A stretch of DNA of 64,000 nucleotides from Fen-999 sp044220545 (GCA_044220545.1 JBGAQX010000006.1:1-64000); one strand, 5' to 3'; positions 16,980 to 25,145 are shown, counted from the stretch's first letter. A program made the numbers and translations. Notes: generated by a model not told the origin, from the letters alone.

Positions 16980-17408
16980 ATGCTGAAAATCCACCGCTCC
17001 ACCCGGGGCTTCACGTTGATCGAGGTGATGGTCGTCATCGTCATCCTGGGTGTGCTCGCCGCGCTGGTGGTGCCCAAGGTGATGGGGCGTCCGGACGAGG
17101 CGCGCGTCGTGGCCGCCCGCCAGGACATCGGCGCCATCATGGCGGCGCTGAAGCTCTACAAGCTCGACAACCGCCGCTATCCGACGGCGGAGCAAGGGCT
17201 GGCGGCGCTGGCGAAGAAGCCCGGCGAGCCGCCCGTGCCGGAAAACTGGAAGTCCTATCTCGAAAGGCTGCCGGCCGACCCCTGGGGCAATCCCTACCAG
17301 TACCTCAACCCCGGCCTCGACGGCGAGATCGATGTCATGAGCCAGGGTGCCGACGGCAAGCCGGGCGGCGAGGGCGTCGATGCGGACATCGGTTCCTGGA
17401 GCCTGTAG
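16980..17408 (+). CDS. gspG: major pseudopilin GspG
   Basis: A 142-residue type IV pilin-like protein. A short leader ends at the prepilin peptidase site RG-FTLIE, with the conserved Glu at position +5 of the mature chain, followed by a hydrophobic helix. The C-terminal T2SSG fold has the LDNRRYPTAEQGLAAL and PADPWGNPYQYLNPG motifs and acidic calcium-site residues in its last loop. It is the main subunit of the pseudopilus. Processing needs a GspO/PilD peptidase, which is not in this window. Confidence 0.96.
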   Translation: MLKIHRSTRGFTLIEVMVVIVILGVLAALVVPKVMGRPDEARVVAARQDIGAIMAALKLYKLDNRRYPTAEQGLAALAKKPGEPPVPENWKSYLERLPADPWGNPYQYLNPGLDGEIDVMSQGADGKPGGEGVDADIGSWSL

Positions 17409-17413
17409 CGGCG

Positions 17414-17887
17414 ATGGGTCACGAACGGGCGGCGGGCTTCACGCTGGTCGAGCTTCTGGTGGTGCTGGTCATCATCGGGGTCGTCGCGACGACCATCGCT
17501 GTCACGGCGACGCGCGACGATGGCGCCGAACGGGCCGTGGAGCGGCTGCGCATGGTGCTGGAACTGGCCGCCGAAAGAGCCGAGATCACCGGCACGTCGC
17601 TGGCCGTGGAATTCGTGCCCGGCGGCTATCGCTTCAGCCGCTTCGAACCGGGCGGTCACTGGCTGCCGATGACCGGGGAACCCCTGTTCGCGGAGCAGCG
17701 GTCGGACAGCGTCCTGGTCTGGCGCAAGCTGGAACTGGAAGGCGCCGCCGCGCCGCTCCGCCTGGTCTTCTCGTCGACCATGCCGGCCTTCGTGCTCCAT
17801 GTCGGCGTGCCCACCGGCGAGCGTCGTCTGCTGGGCACGCCGACCGGCACGGTCGCGCTGCTGCGCGGCGCCGAGGTTGCGCCATGA
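17414..17887 (+). CDS. gspH: minor pseudopilin GspH
   Basis: A 157-residue minor pseudopilin. The start at 17414 gives a short leader MGHERAAG before the cleavage site G-FTLVELLVV, which is followed by a hydrophobic helix. The body has the GspH-type segment RLRMVLELAAERAEITG and a beta-rich C-terminal half. It lies between gspG and gspI in the expected order, and its stop overlaps the gspI start. Confidence 0.9.
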   Translation: MGHERAAGFTLVELLVVLVIIGVVATTIAVTATRDDGAERAVERLRMVLELAAERAEITGTSLAVEFVPGGYRFSRFEPGGHWLPMTGEPLFAEQRSDSVLVWRKLELEGAAAPLRLVFSSTMPAFVLHVGVPTGERRLLGTPTGTVALLRGAEVAP

Positions 17888-18252
17888 GGCGGAACGACGG
17901 TTTCACCCTGCTCGAGGCCCTGGTGGCGCTGACCATTCTGGCCGTCGGCTTGTCGGCAACCATGCGCAGCCTGGGCGTGGCGGCCGGCGCGGCCGATGAA
18001 TTGCGGGACCGGCGGCTCGCCGACTGGGTGGCGCAGAACCGGCTGGCCGAGCTGCGCGTCTTCAATCGGTTTCCCGCTGCCGGCAGCGCCGAGGGCGATG
18101 TTGTTCAGGGCGGCCGTACCTTTCATTGGCGCGAAGAGGTGGCGGCGACGCCCAATCCCCTGTTTCGCCGGGTCGACGTGCGGGTCTTCGCCGCCGATGA
18201 CGATGGCGTGCTATCCCACCTGACCGGCTTCGCGGTGCGGCCGCTGAAATGA
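17884..18252 (+). CDS. gspI: minor pseudopilin GspI
   Basis: A 122-residue minor pseudopilin with leader MRRNDG and processing site G-FTLLEALVAL. The GspI signature is seen in DWVAQNRLAELR, and the C-terminal part HWREEVAATPNPLFRRVDVRV is typical. GspI nucleates the pseudopilus tip with GspJ and GspK. It overlaps both neighbours by four bases. Confidence 0.92.
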   Translation: MRRNDGFTLLEALVALTILAVGLSATMRSLGVAAGAADELRDRRLADWVAQNRLAELRVFNRFPAAGSAEGDVVQGGRTFHWREEVAATPNPLFRRVDVRVFAADDDGVLSHLTGFAVRPLK

Positions 18253-18815
18253 AGCGCGGCGAGGGATTCACCCTGATCGAGCTGCTGGTGGCCCTGACCG
18301 TGGTCGCGGTGCTGGGCATCCTGTCGTTTCGGGCGATCGCCTCCGCCACGCAAATGCGCGATCGATTGAACGACGGCCAAAGCCGCTGGCGCGAGATCAG
18401 CCGTTTCGTCCAGCGGGTGGACGTCGACCTGCCGCAAATGCTCGCGCGGCATGGCGCGCCGGGTGGCGACGCGCGCCTGACCTGGGCGGCCGGCACGTCA
18501 GGCGGCATCGTCGAGTTCAGTTTTCTCCGGGGCGACGGGGCTCGAAACCAGACCCGCCGCCTCGGTTATCGCTTCGAGGCCGGGCGCGTCCTGCTGCTGC
18601 GCTGGCCGGGGAGCGACGCCGCGTCGTTGCCGCGCCAGGATGTGGTGCTGACCGACGCGAAGGGCCTGCGTTTTCGCTTCTACCAGGCCGACGGCCGGGT
18701 CAGTGATGCCTGGCCGCCGGACGCCGCGAGCATCGGCACCCTGCCGGTCGCCATCGATATGGAATTGGAGCTTGCCGATGCGGGAACCCTGCGCCGCCTC
18801 GTGGCCCTGCGCTGA
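18249..18815 (+). CDS. gspJ: minor pseudopilin GspJ
   Basis: A 188-residue minor pseudopilin with leader MKRGEG, processing site G-FTLIELLVAL, and the conserved helix continuing into RAIASATQMRDRLND. The family features WREISRFVQRVDVDLPQML and VEFSFLRGDG ... LGYRFEAGRVLLLRW are present. It works in the tip complex with GspI and GspK. The gspK start lies inside the 3' end of this gene (38-base overlap). Confidence 0.92.
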   Translation: MKRGEGFTLIELLVALTVVAVLGILSFRAIASATQMRDRLNDGQSRWREISRFVQRVDVDLPQMLARHGAPGGDARLTWAAGTSGGIVEFSFLRGDGARNQTRRLGYRFEAGRVLLLRWPGSDAASLPRQDVVLTDAKGLRFRFYQADGRVSDAWPPDAASIGTLPVAIDMELELADAGTLRRLVALR

Positions 18816-19755
18816 CCGCCAGTCCGGCGCGGCCATCCTGCTGGCGATCCTGACCGTGGCCCTGGTGGCCGGCGTGGCGGCGGCCGTGATCGCCGACCAC
18901 GGCAGGGCGGTCGCCTCGACCAGTGGCCGCCACGACCAGGCGCAGGCACGGCTGCTGGCCCGTGGCGCGGTGGATTGGGCGCGCAACATCCTGGCCGCCG
19001 ATGCTCATGCCAGCGCCATCGATCACGAGGGAGAAGCCTGGGCCACCCGCGTGCCGCCCACGCCGGCGGACGAGGGGGGTGAGGTCGGCGGGGAACTGGC
19101 GGATCTCTCCGGACATTTCGATCTGAACAGCCTGGCGAAGAACGGCGGTGTCGACGAACGCCAGTCGGCGCGCTACCGGCGCCTGCTGATTCTGCTGGGC
19201 GTGCCGGAAGATCGGGCGGCCGCCCTGACGCTTGCGCTGATCGACTGGCTGGATGCCGACGATCTGGCCGCCGGCGACGGGCAGTCGGAAATCGGCCAGT
19301 ACGCCGCCTACGCCGCCGACGCCGCCGCCGCGCCGGCGCGGCGCCCAGCCAACGGCCCGCTGGTCGATGTCGACGAATTGGCCCTGGTGCATGGCTATGA
19401 CTTGCCGCTGGTGGCGCGGCTCCGCCCATTCATCGTCGCCCTGCCGGTCGCGGCGCCCATCAATGTCAATACGGCGCCCGCCGAAGTGCTGGCGGCGGTG
19501 CTTGACGGGCCTGGCGCCGAAAAGGCCAGCCTCATCGTCGGCGCACGGCGACAGGCTCCCTTCAAGGATGTCGCCGACTTCCTGGCCCGTGCCGGGTTGG
19601 CCGATGCGGGCGCCGGGACGAACCGGCTCGCCGCAACCAGCCGCTACTTCATGGCCTCGGTTCGCGCCCGCTACGGCGAGGCCACCACCCAACTCCAGGT
19701 CATGCTCGATCGGCAGGGCGCCTGGCCGGACATTGTTTGGCAGAAGATCCAGTGA
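18778..19755 (+). CDS. gspK: minor pseudopilin GspK
   Basis: A 325-residue large pseudopilin. The leader ends at QSG-AAILLAILTVALVAG; it lacks the Glu at +5, which is characteristic of GspK. An alpha-helical domain insert follows (RRLLILLGVPEDRAAALTLALIDWLDADD), then the NVNTAPAEVLAAVL motif that resembles a helix-hairpin-helix. It caps the pseudopilus tip. The ATG at 18778 overlaps gspJ. Confidence 0.92.
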   Translation: MREPCAASWPCADRQSGAAILLAILTVALVAGVAAAVIADHGRAVASTSGRHDQAQARLLARGAVDWARNILAADAHASAIDHEGEAWATRVPPTPADEGGEVGGELADLSGHFDLNSLAKNGGVDERQSARYRRLLILLGVPEDRAAALTLALIDWLDADDLAAGDGQSEIGQYAAYAADAAAAPARRPANGPLVDVDELALVHGYDLPLVARLRPFIVALPVAAPINVNTAPAEVLAAVLDGPGAEKASLIVGARRQAPFKDVADFLARAGLADAGAGTNRLAATSRYFMASVRARYGEATTQLQVMLDRQGAWPDIVWQKIQ

Positions 19756-20966
19756 CCCGCCTCCTGCGCATTCGCATCGATGAATCATGGCCGGGTCCGG
19801 CCCATGCGTCCTGGGTGCTGCTGGCCCGGGATGGCGCCGTCCTTGGCCAGGGCGAAGGCGAGCCGGGGCGGTGGCCGCCCGCCGATGACCACGAGGCGAT
19901 TCTCTCCGCCCCGCAGGCCGCCTGGCTGCGCGCCCGTCTGCCGGCAAAGGCGCCCCGGCGGGAAGCGCCGCGCTTGCTGGCCTATGCGCTCGAGGACCAA
20001 CTCCTGCGGGAACCGGACAGTCAGCATTTCACCGTAACCGGCCGTCAGGGCGACGAGGTGTCGGTGCTGGTGACGGCGCGCGAGCGGCTGCGTCGAATCG
20101 TGTCGGGGTTCGTCGCCCTCGGTCGGCCCCTTTCCGGCCTCTACAGCGAGTTGCAGACGGCCCCGGCCGGCACGGATGGCTGGCATCTCACTCTGGCGGG
20201 CGACGGCGCCATCCTGCGCATGACCGGGCAGTCCGCCCTGCCGCTCGATCTGGACCCTCGGGATCCATCGCCGCCACCAATGCTCGCGAACTTGCTGGCC
20301 GAGTATCGCCGGCGCCAGGATGTCGTGCCGGTGCTGGTGCTTCACGGCGCGCCGTCCCATCTCCCCGATGTGCCGGCCTGGGCCGCCGCCCTCGACGTGG
20401 CGACGCGGGTTGGCCCCCCGCCAAGCTGGTACCGGGTGGGGAACGGCGCCGACAACCTGCTCACCGGTGAATTCGCCCCGCGTCATCGCCATCGCGCCTG
20501 GCTGGCCAGAATCCGGCCGGCGCTGCTGCTTGCCGGGTTGGTGCTGGTGGCCGATGTGCTGCTCGGCGCGGCCCAGGTGGGTTGGTGGCACCACCGGCTG
20601 GCCGATCAGGAAGACGGGATTCGGCGCCTCTTTCGCGGTGCTTTCCCAAACACGCCGGCGGTGGATCCGGCTGCCCAGGTCGAGCGCCAGCTCGACCTGC
20701 TGCGCATGCCCATGGGGCGGTTGCGCGGCGACGATGCCTTGTCGCTGCTGTCCGCCGTGGCCGATGGACTGGGTGCCGATGGCGCCGCCGCGGTTCAGGC
20801 GCTTCGCTATGACGAAGGCCGCCTGGAGCTGACCCTGGCGCCCAGCTTGGCGGGTCTGGCCGATGCCCTGGCCAGCGCCCTGGCCTTGCGGGGCATCGCC
20901 ACGACCTCCCGGGTGGCCGCCACCGGCGCGCTTCAGATCACCGTGCGCCGGCGCGGGCGGTCATGA
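19752..20966 (+). CDS. gspL: type II secretion system protein GspL
   Basis: A 404-residue bitopic protein with a cytoplasmic actin-like domain (LLRIRIDESWPG, LPAKAPRREAPRLLAYALEDQLL), one transmembrane helix (ALLLAGLVLVADVLLGAAQ, about residues 257-277) and a periplasmic ferredoxin-like domain. It recruits GspE to the membrane and partners with GspM. The GTG at 19752 overlaps the gspK stop (GTGA), matching the overlaps in this operon; a TTG five codons earlier is less likely. Confidence 0.9.
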   Translation: MTRLLRIRIDESWPGPAHASWVLLARDGAVLGQGEGEPGRWPPADDHEAILSAPQAAWLRARLPAKAPRREAPRLLAYALEDQLLREPDSQHFTVTGRQGDEVSVLVTARERLRRIVSGFVALGRPLSGLYSELQTAPAGTDGWHLTLAGDGAILRMTGQSALPLDLDPRDPSPPPMLANLLAEYRRRQDVVPVLVLHGAPSHLPDVPAWAAALDVATRVGPPPSWYRVGNGADNLLTGEFAPRHRHRAWLARIRPALLLAGLVLVADVLLGAAQVGWWHHRLADQEDGIRRLFRGAFPNTPAVDPAAQVERQLDLLRMPMGRLRGDDALSLLSAVADGLGADGAAAVQALRYDEGRLELTLAPSLAGLADALASALALRGIATTSRVAATGALQITVRRRGRS

Positions 20967-21448
20967 AACGGATCGGGCACCGCCTTGGTCGCGCCTGGCA
21001 AGCGATGCCGCCAGGGCGGCGTCTGGCCGCAACCATCGTGCTGACGCTGCTCGCCGTGCTGGTGTTGCTCCTCGTCCGGGACTGGCTGGGCGGTGAACGT
21101 CTGCGGCTACAGCGGGCCACGGCCCAGGCCGAGGCTCGCTACGGTCTGGTTCGCGATACGGTGGCGGAAATCCAGCGACTTCGCGCCGAGCCGCCCGCCA
21201 ATCCGCCGGCCGGGCGCATCCAGCCGGACGCCGTGGCGGCGGCGTGGCGCGGCCTCGGTCTCGATCTGGCGGTGAAGAGCGAGGGCGTCGACAAGTTCCG
21301 GGTTCAGGGTACGGCGGACTTCGATCGGCTGGTCCAGGGCCTGGCGATACTCCAGCGCGACCTGAAGCTGCGCGTGCTGTCGATGGCCGCGAATCGCGAA
21401 GGCGGGAGCATCCGTATCGAGGCCGTGCTGGGTGTCGGTTCGCCGTGA
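20963..21448 (+). CDS. gspM: type II secretion system protein GspM
   Basis: A 161-residue protein with a short cytoplasmic start, one membrane helix (TIVLTLLAVLVLLLV) and a periplasmic ferredoxin-like domain with a coiled start (LQRATAQAEARYGLVRDTVAEIQRL, split here by family consensus). The size and position after gspL identify it as GspM, which stabilises GspL. The four-base ATGA overlap with gspL continues the operon pattern. Confidence 0.88.
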   Translation: MKRIGHRLGRAWQAMPPGRRLAATIVLTLLAVLVLLLVRDWLGGERLRLQRATAQAEARYGLVRDTVAEIQRLRAEPPANPPAGRIQPDAVAAAWRGLGLDLAVKSEGVDKFRVQGTADFDRLVQGLAILQRDLKLRVLSMAANREGGSIRIEAVLGVGSP

Positions 21449-22200
21449 AACCGATGAAGCGATGGTTGCTGGCCGCGCTCCTGTTCCCGGTCTGCCTGGT
21501 CTGGCGGCTGCCGGCGAGCCTGGCGGACCAGTGGCTCGCCTGGTTCAGTGAAGGGGCGGTGCGTCTGGCCGACGCCGAGGGCACGGTCTGGGCGGGGCGG
21601 GGAGACCTGATGGTCGTCGATCCGGCCCGCCGCGCGTGGCAGCCCTGGCTGGCGGTCGCCTGGCGGGTCGATTGGGGCGCGCTCTGGCGCGGTCGCCTGG
21701 GTTGGGACTGGAGCAGCGGCGGCCAGCGCCTGGCCCGGGTCGAGGTCTCGCCGGCGGGCATCTCGGTCGAGGCGCTGCGCCTGGGCGGGCCGGCGCGCTT
21801 CTTCGCCGAGCGCATTCCCCACTCCCTGGGTCGCGCCGGCTGGCGCGGTGATCTGGCCCTGGATGCCCCCGGCTGGCGGTGGGACTGGTCGGGTCGCTGC
21901 ACGGGAAAGGCCGAACTGCGCTGGTTGGGCGCGGCCAGCGACCTGCTGCGGGATCGCGATCTTGGCGACTATCGGGTGGTGGTGACCGCGGACGAGGGCG
22001 TCATGCGGCTGGAATGGCGGACGTTGCGCGGCGATGTCCGAGTCGAAGGCGATGGGCGCTGGGCCATCGATGCCCGCCCGGACTTGCAGGTCACGATCAG
22101 CGGCGATCCGGCGCTGCTTCAGCATCTGCCCGGCGTGGCGGGCCGGTGGGCGACGCCAGGCGCTCGCCCCGGGACCTGGGTGGTCGCCGTCGGACGCTGA
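21445..22200 (+). CDS. gspN: type II secretion system protein GspN
   Basis: A 251-residue protein with an N-terminal membrane anchor or signal (WLLAALLFPVCLVWRLPASLA). The T2SSN features DAEGTVWAGRGDLMV and LAVAWRVDWGALWRGRLGWDW are present. It is the last gene of the gsp operon; GspN is not essential in many T2SS. The GTG at 21445 overlaps the gspM stop, and an ATG at 21454 is an alternative. A convergent histidine kinase gene follows after a short gap with a 10-bp tandem repeat. Confidence 0.87.
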   Translation: MKPMKRWLLAALLFPVCLVWRLPASLADQWLAWFSEGAVRLADAEGTVWAGRGDLMVVDPARRAWQPWLAVAWRVDWGALWRGRLGWDWSSGGQRLARVEVSPAGISVEALRLGGPARFFAERIPHSLGRAGWRGDLALDAPGWRWDWSGRCTGKAELRWLGAASDLLRDRDLGDYRVVVTADEGVMRLEWRTLRGDVRVEGDGRWAIDARPDLQVTISGDPALLQHLPGVAGRWATPGARPGTWVVAVGR

Positions 22201-22260
22201 GCGAGGCCGTGTCTAGCCGCCGAGGCCGGGGCGTGGCGAAGCCCGGCCAGGGCTTGAAAA

Positions 22261-22290
22261 ACTACGAGGCACTACGAGGCACTACGAGGC
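22261..22290. repeat. three perfect tandem copies of a 10-bp unit
   Basis: ACTACGAGGC occurs three times in a row. The last copy contains the TAG stop codon (read on the minus strand) of the histidine kinase, so the other two copies lie in the gap before gspN. Such short perfect repeats are prone to slippage, but copy-number change here would not alter either protein. Confidence 0.9.
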
Positions 22291-23454
22291 GATCGGGGCG
22301 CCAGCCGGGGCATCGACGCTAGGCAGCCGCAGCGTCACCACTAACCCGCCTTCCGGCCGGTTGGCGGCGGAAGCGGTGCCGCCGTGCGCCTCGACGACGC
22401 GGCGTGTGATGGCGAGGCCAAGGCCGTAGCCGGCCGAGGAGCGGCCCGGGTCGCCGCGGAAGAAGGGCTCGAAGATGGCCGAAAGATCGTCCTCGAACAC
22501 ACCCGAGCCGCTGTCGGAGACGTCGACGCGCAACCACCCGTCGACCTCGTGGGCGGCGATCGTGACCCGACCGCCCTTCGGGGAGTGCCGCACGGCGTTG
22601 CGCACGACGTTTTCCACGGCGCGGTGGAGCAGTTCGTGGCCGCCGCGCACGTGGACCGGTCCGTTCGCTTCGATGGCGATCGCACATTCCTTTTCCTCCG
22701 CTTCGAAGCGGGCGTCCTCGGCGATGTCCGTGATGACTTCCAGCAGGTCCATGTCCTCGTCGAGGGCGCCGGTGATGCCAGCGTCGAGGCGCGCCAAGGT
22801 CAGCAGTTCGCCGACCAGCTTGTCCATGCGACCGATGTCGCGCTCGATGCGCGCGACAAACTCGGCGGTACGTTCCGGTTGCTGCCGCATCAGGTCGGCG
22901 GCGGCCTGTAGTCGCGCCAGCGGCGAGCGCAGTTCATGCGATACGTCGTGCAGCAGGCGGCGCTGGGCGTCGAGAAGACTCTGGAGTTGCGTCGCCATGC
23001 GGTCGAAGTCGTTGCCGAGGTCGGCGAGTTCGTCGTTTCTCTGCCCCATGGCGTCGCCGATTCGCGTCTCGAACCTGCCGCCGGCCACCGATTCGAAGGC
23101 CGTGCGCAGGCCTCGGATGGGCTTGGCGAAATACCAGGCCAGCAGCGCCGCGAATAGAAGGCTGACCACGCTGCCGGCGAGGATGGGCATGAGCGGCATG
23201 GGCAGCAGGTGGGGCGGTGGACCACCCGGGAAAGGCGGGGGCGGCGGACGTCGATGCGGGTCGGCAAATTCGGGAGGGGGTGGCGGCCGTCGATCCGGGT
23301 TGGCGAATTCGGGGGGCGGCGGCGGTGGGCCGCCGGCGAACATGTCGGGCCGGCGTTCGGGTTGCTGCAACCACATGAGGGCGCCGACACCAATCGAGGT
23401 GACCACCTGCGCCAGCCAGAACATGAAAAAGAACTTCCAGAACAGTCGGCCCAT
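22282..23454 (-). CDS. CpxA-like sensor histidine kinase with proline-rich periplasmic segment
   Basis: A 390-residue class I kinase. It has two transmembrane helices (about residues 8-28 and 88-109) enclosing a short periplasmic loop of about 55 residues made mostly of Pro with PPPPPEFA-type repeats and scattered Arg and His. Then follow a HAMP domain, the DHp H-box LLHDVSHELRSP with phospho-acceptor His near residue 173, and an HATPase domain with N-box (ENVVRNAVRHSP), G1 (DSGSGV) and G2 (GYGLGLAI). It is paired with the response regulator directly upstream (nine-base gap). The unusual sensor loop suggests signal input through a partner such as the CpxP-like protein encoded nearby. Confidence 0.93.
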   Translation of the reverse strand: MGRLFWKFFFMFWLAQVVTSIGVGALMWLQQPERRPDMFAGGPPPPPPEFANPDRRPPPPPEFADPHRRPPPPPFPGGPPPHLLPMPLMPILAGSVVSLLFAALLAWYFAKPIRGLRTAFESVAGGRFETRIGDAMGQRNDELADLGNDFDRMATQLQSLLDAQRRLLHDVSHELRSPLARLQAAADLMRQQPERTAEFVARIERDIGRMDKLVGELLTLARLDAGITGALDEDMDLLEVITDIAEDARFEAEEKECAIAIEANGPVHVRGGHELLHRAVENVVRNAVRHSPKGGRVTIAAHEVDGWLRVDVSDSGSGVFEDDLSAIFEPFFRGDPGRSSAGYGLGLAITRRVVEAHGGTASAANRPEGGLVVTLRLPSVDAPAGAPIAS

Positions 23455-23463
23455 GGTCCCTGC

Positions 23464-24150
23464 CTATTCGGCTATCAACTGGTAGCCCTTGCGGATCACG
23501 GTCTGGATGCGGGAACGACCATCCGCGAGGTGACCCAGCTTGTGACGGATGCTGCTCATGTGGACGTCGATGCTGCGGTCGAAGCGCGTCAGCGGCCGGC
23601 CGAGCGCCTCCTGCGAGAGATCCGCCTTGCTGACGGAGCGGCCGGCATTGCGCGCCAGGACTTCAAGCAGGTTGAACTCGGTGCTGGTCAGGTCGAGCGC
23701 GACACCCGCGCGCTCGGCGCGCCGCTGGGCCGGCCAGACTGTCAGGGCGCCAACGGCGATGGCGGGCGCCACCGATGGCGCGGCGGTGCTGGCGCGCTTC
23801 AGAATGGCGCGGATCCGCGCCGTCAGTTCGCGCGGTGTGCAGGGTTTCGCCACATAGTCGTCGGCGCCCAGTTCGAGACCGACGATGCGATCGACGTCGT
23901 CGCCGCGCGCCGTCAGCATGATGACGGGAATTTCGCTCACCTTGCGGATCCGCGCCAGGGCCTCGATGCCGTTGATGCCCGGCATCATGACATCCAGCAC
24001 GACGATATCGGGACGAACCGACAGCGCGGCGAGGACACCCGCCGCGCCGTCATGCGCGGCCTCCACGGCGAAGCCTTCCCGTTCGAGATATTCGCGCAGC
24101 AGCTCGACCAATTCGACATCGTCGTCGACCAGCAGAACCTTGGCCGTCAT
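23464..24150 (-). CDS. OmpR/CpxR family response regulator
   Basis: A 228-residue regulator. The receiver domain has the acidic pocket LVDDD, phospho-acceptor Asp in VVLDVMMPG near residue 53, Thr/Ala in MLTARG, and Lys in YVAKP. The winged-helix DNA-binding domain has LTSTEFNLLEVLARN and FDRSIDVHMSSIRHKLG. The layout and the target sequence arrays (TTTAC-N5-TTTAC) resemble CpxR. It is the first gene of a two-gene operon with the kinase. Its own promoter, shared with the divergent CpxP-like gene, contains such an array, so autoregulation is likely. Confidence 0.93.
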   Translation of the reverse strand: MTAKVLLVDDDVELVELLREYLEREGFAVEAAHDGAAGVLAALSVRPDIVVLDVMMPGINGIEALARIRKVSEIPVIMLTARGDDVDRIVGLELGADDYVAKPCTPRELTARIRAILKRASTAAPSVAPAIAVGALTVWPAQRRAERAGVALDLTSTEFNLLEVLARNAGRSVSKADLSQEALGRPLTRFDRSIDVHMSSIRHKLGHLADGRSRIQTVIRKGYQLIAE

Positions 24151-24217
24151 CGTCTCCGTGTTCCGTTGAGTGTGATCGCCGCGATCTTAAGGCATGGCTC
24201 CGGCCAGGACGCCCATC

Positions 24218-24254
24218 TTTACTCCTTTTTACCGGGTGCTTAACCGGGCTTAAC
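24218..24254. promoter_or_regulatory. CpxR-type half-site array in the divergent regulator/CpxP-like promoter
   Basis: TTTAC at 24218 and 24228 (10-bp period) are followed by TTAAC at 24240 and 24250 (10-bp period). The array is centred between the divergent start codons of the response regulator (24150) and the CpxP-like gene (24327). It would allow coordinated control of both. The assignment is based on sequence pattern and position. Confidence 0.7.
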
Positions 24255-24326
24255 AGGAGCGGGAACAACAATGGGCGCATCGCGGTGGCTGGCCATTTCG
24301 GCCGGCCCGCACGAGAAGGAGCGAAC

Positions 24327-24875
24327 ATGAACAGGATCAGACACCCATGGATGACGCGCTTGGCGGCCGCCGCCGTGGCAATCTTTTTGCCTTTGTCGGC
24401 GATGGCCCAAGGTCCGGCGGTCCGGCCCGGCGCAATGGAGCAAGGCCCGCACGGCGGCCCCATGATGCCGCCGCCACCGGGTGGGCCGATGATGCCGCCG
24501 CCGCACGGCATGTTTCCGCACGGAATGCCCGGGTTGGCCCCGCCGCCCATGCTGCACGGGGTGGAACTGACCGAGCCACAACAGGACAAGTTGTTCGAGT
24601 TGATGCTGGCGCAAGCACCGGCCGAGCGGGCCAGAGCCAAGGAGGCCGCCAAGGCCCTGGACGAGTTGCGCCGCCTCGCGACGCTGGATCGCTTCGACAC
24701 CGATCGGGCGCGCTCGCTCGCCGAAACCCATGGTCGGGCGCTGGCGCAACTGGCGCTGATGCGCGCCGAGCTGGACGCCAGGCTGCGCGCGTTGTTGACC
24801 CCGGAGCAACGCAAGCAACTCGACGAAGCCCGTGCGAGAGCCGATTCCCACCCTGGCGCCTTCAAACGATTCTGA
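24327..24875 (+). CDS. CpxP/Spy-like periplasmic protein with Pro/Met/His-rich N-terminal region
   Basis: A 182-residue protein with a signal peptide (cut near LSAMAQ). A roughly 40-residue segment rich in Pro, Gly, Met and His (for example PMMPPPHGMFPHGMPG) precedes an alpha-helical domain. That domain carries two LTxxQ-type motifs, LTEPQQDKLFELM and LTPEQRKQLDEAR, which define the CpxP/Spy fold. CpxP proteins inhibit the CpxA kinase, and Spy is a chaperone; the Met/His-rich part could bind metal such as copper. It is divergent from the response regulator gene and follows a CpxR-like array. The start is supported by a GAAGGAG ribosome site. Confidence 0.85.
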   Translation: MNRIRHPWMTRLAAAAVAIFLPLSAMAQGPAVRPGAMEQGPHGGPMMPPPPGGPMMPPPHGMFPHGMPGLAPPPMLHGVELTEPQQDKLFELMLAQAPAERARAKEAAKALDELRRLATLDRFDTDRARSLAETHGRALAQLALMRAELDARLRALLTPEQRKQLDEARARADSHPGAFKRF

Positions 24876-25000
24876 ACTCCGCGCAGCCCCACCGTGGACG
24901 GCGATTGAGCGAGTCGGCATGGTGGCGGACGGCAAGACTTGCCGGTCCTGGCGGGGCGATGTCTCGGCCGGCGATGGCAACCGGCTGATGCGAAATGCGG

Positions 25001-25015
25001 TTAACGAATCTTTAC
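25001..25015. promoter_or_regulatory. CpxR-type half-site pair
   Basis: TTAAC at 25001 and TTTAC at 25011 are exactly ten bases apart. The 17-base word at 25001 recurs at 25121 with one mismatch. It lies upstream of the EF-hand gene at 25251. Confidence 0.6.
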
Positions 25016-25120
25016 GCGCGGCAAGGTTCTCCGGTTGGCGAGAGACCGGCAATCGACGCCGGCCGGCGGGTCGTTGGTGCCGGGAGGTGCTTGGTCCGAC
25101 CGCCACCGAGCCGGCGTTTC

Positions 25121-25145
25121 TTAACGGATCTTTACGCCGATTTAC
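25121..25145. promoter_or_regulatory. CpxR-type triple half-site array
   Basis: TTAAC (25121), TTTAC (25131) and TTTAC (25141) have a strict 10-bp period. The array lies 106 bases before the EF-hand start codon. It also shares the word GGATCTTTAC with the array before the DUF4397 gene. Confidence 0.68.

Noticed and set aside
22261..22290. Tandem repeat as part of a CRISPR or mobile element
   Set aside because: Three adjacent 10-bp copies without spacers do not fit a CRISPR, and there are no cas or transposase genes.
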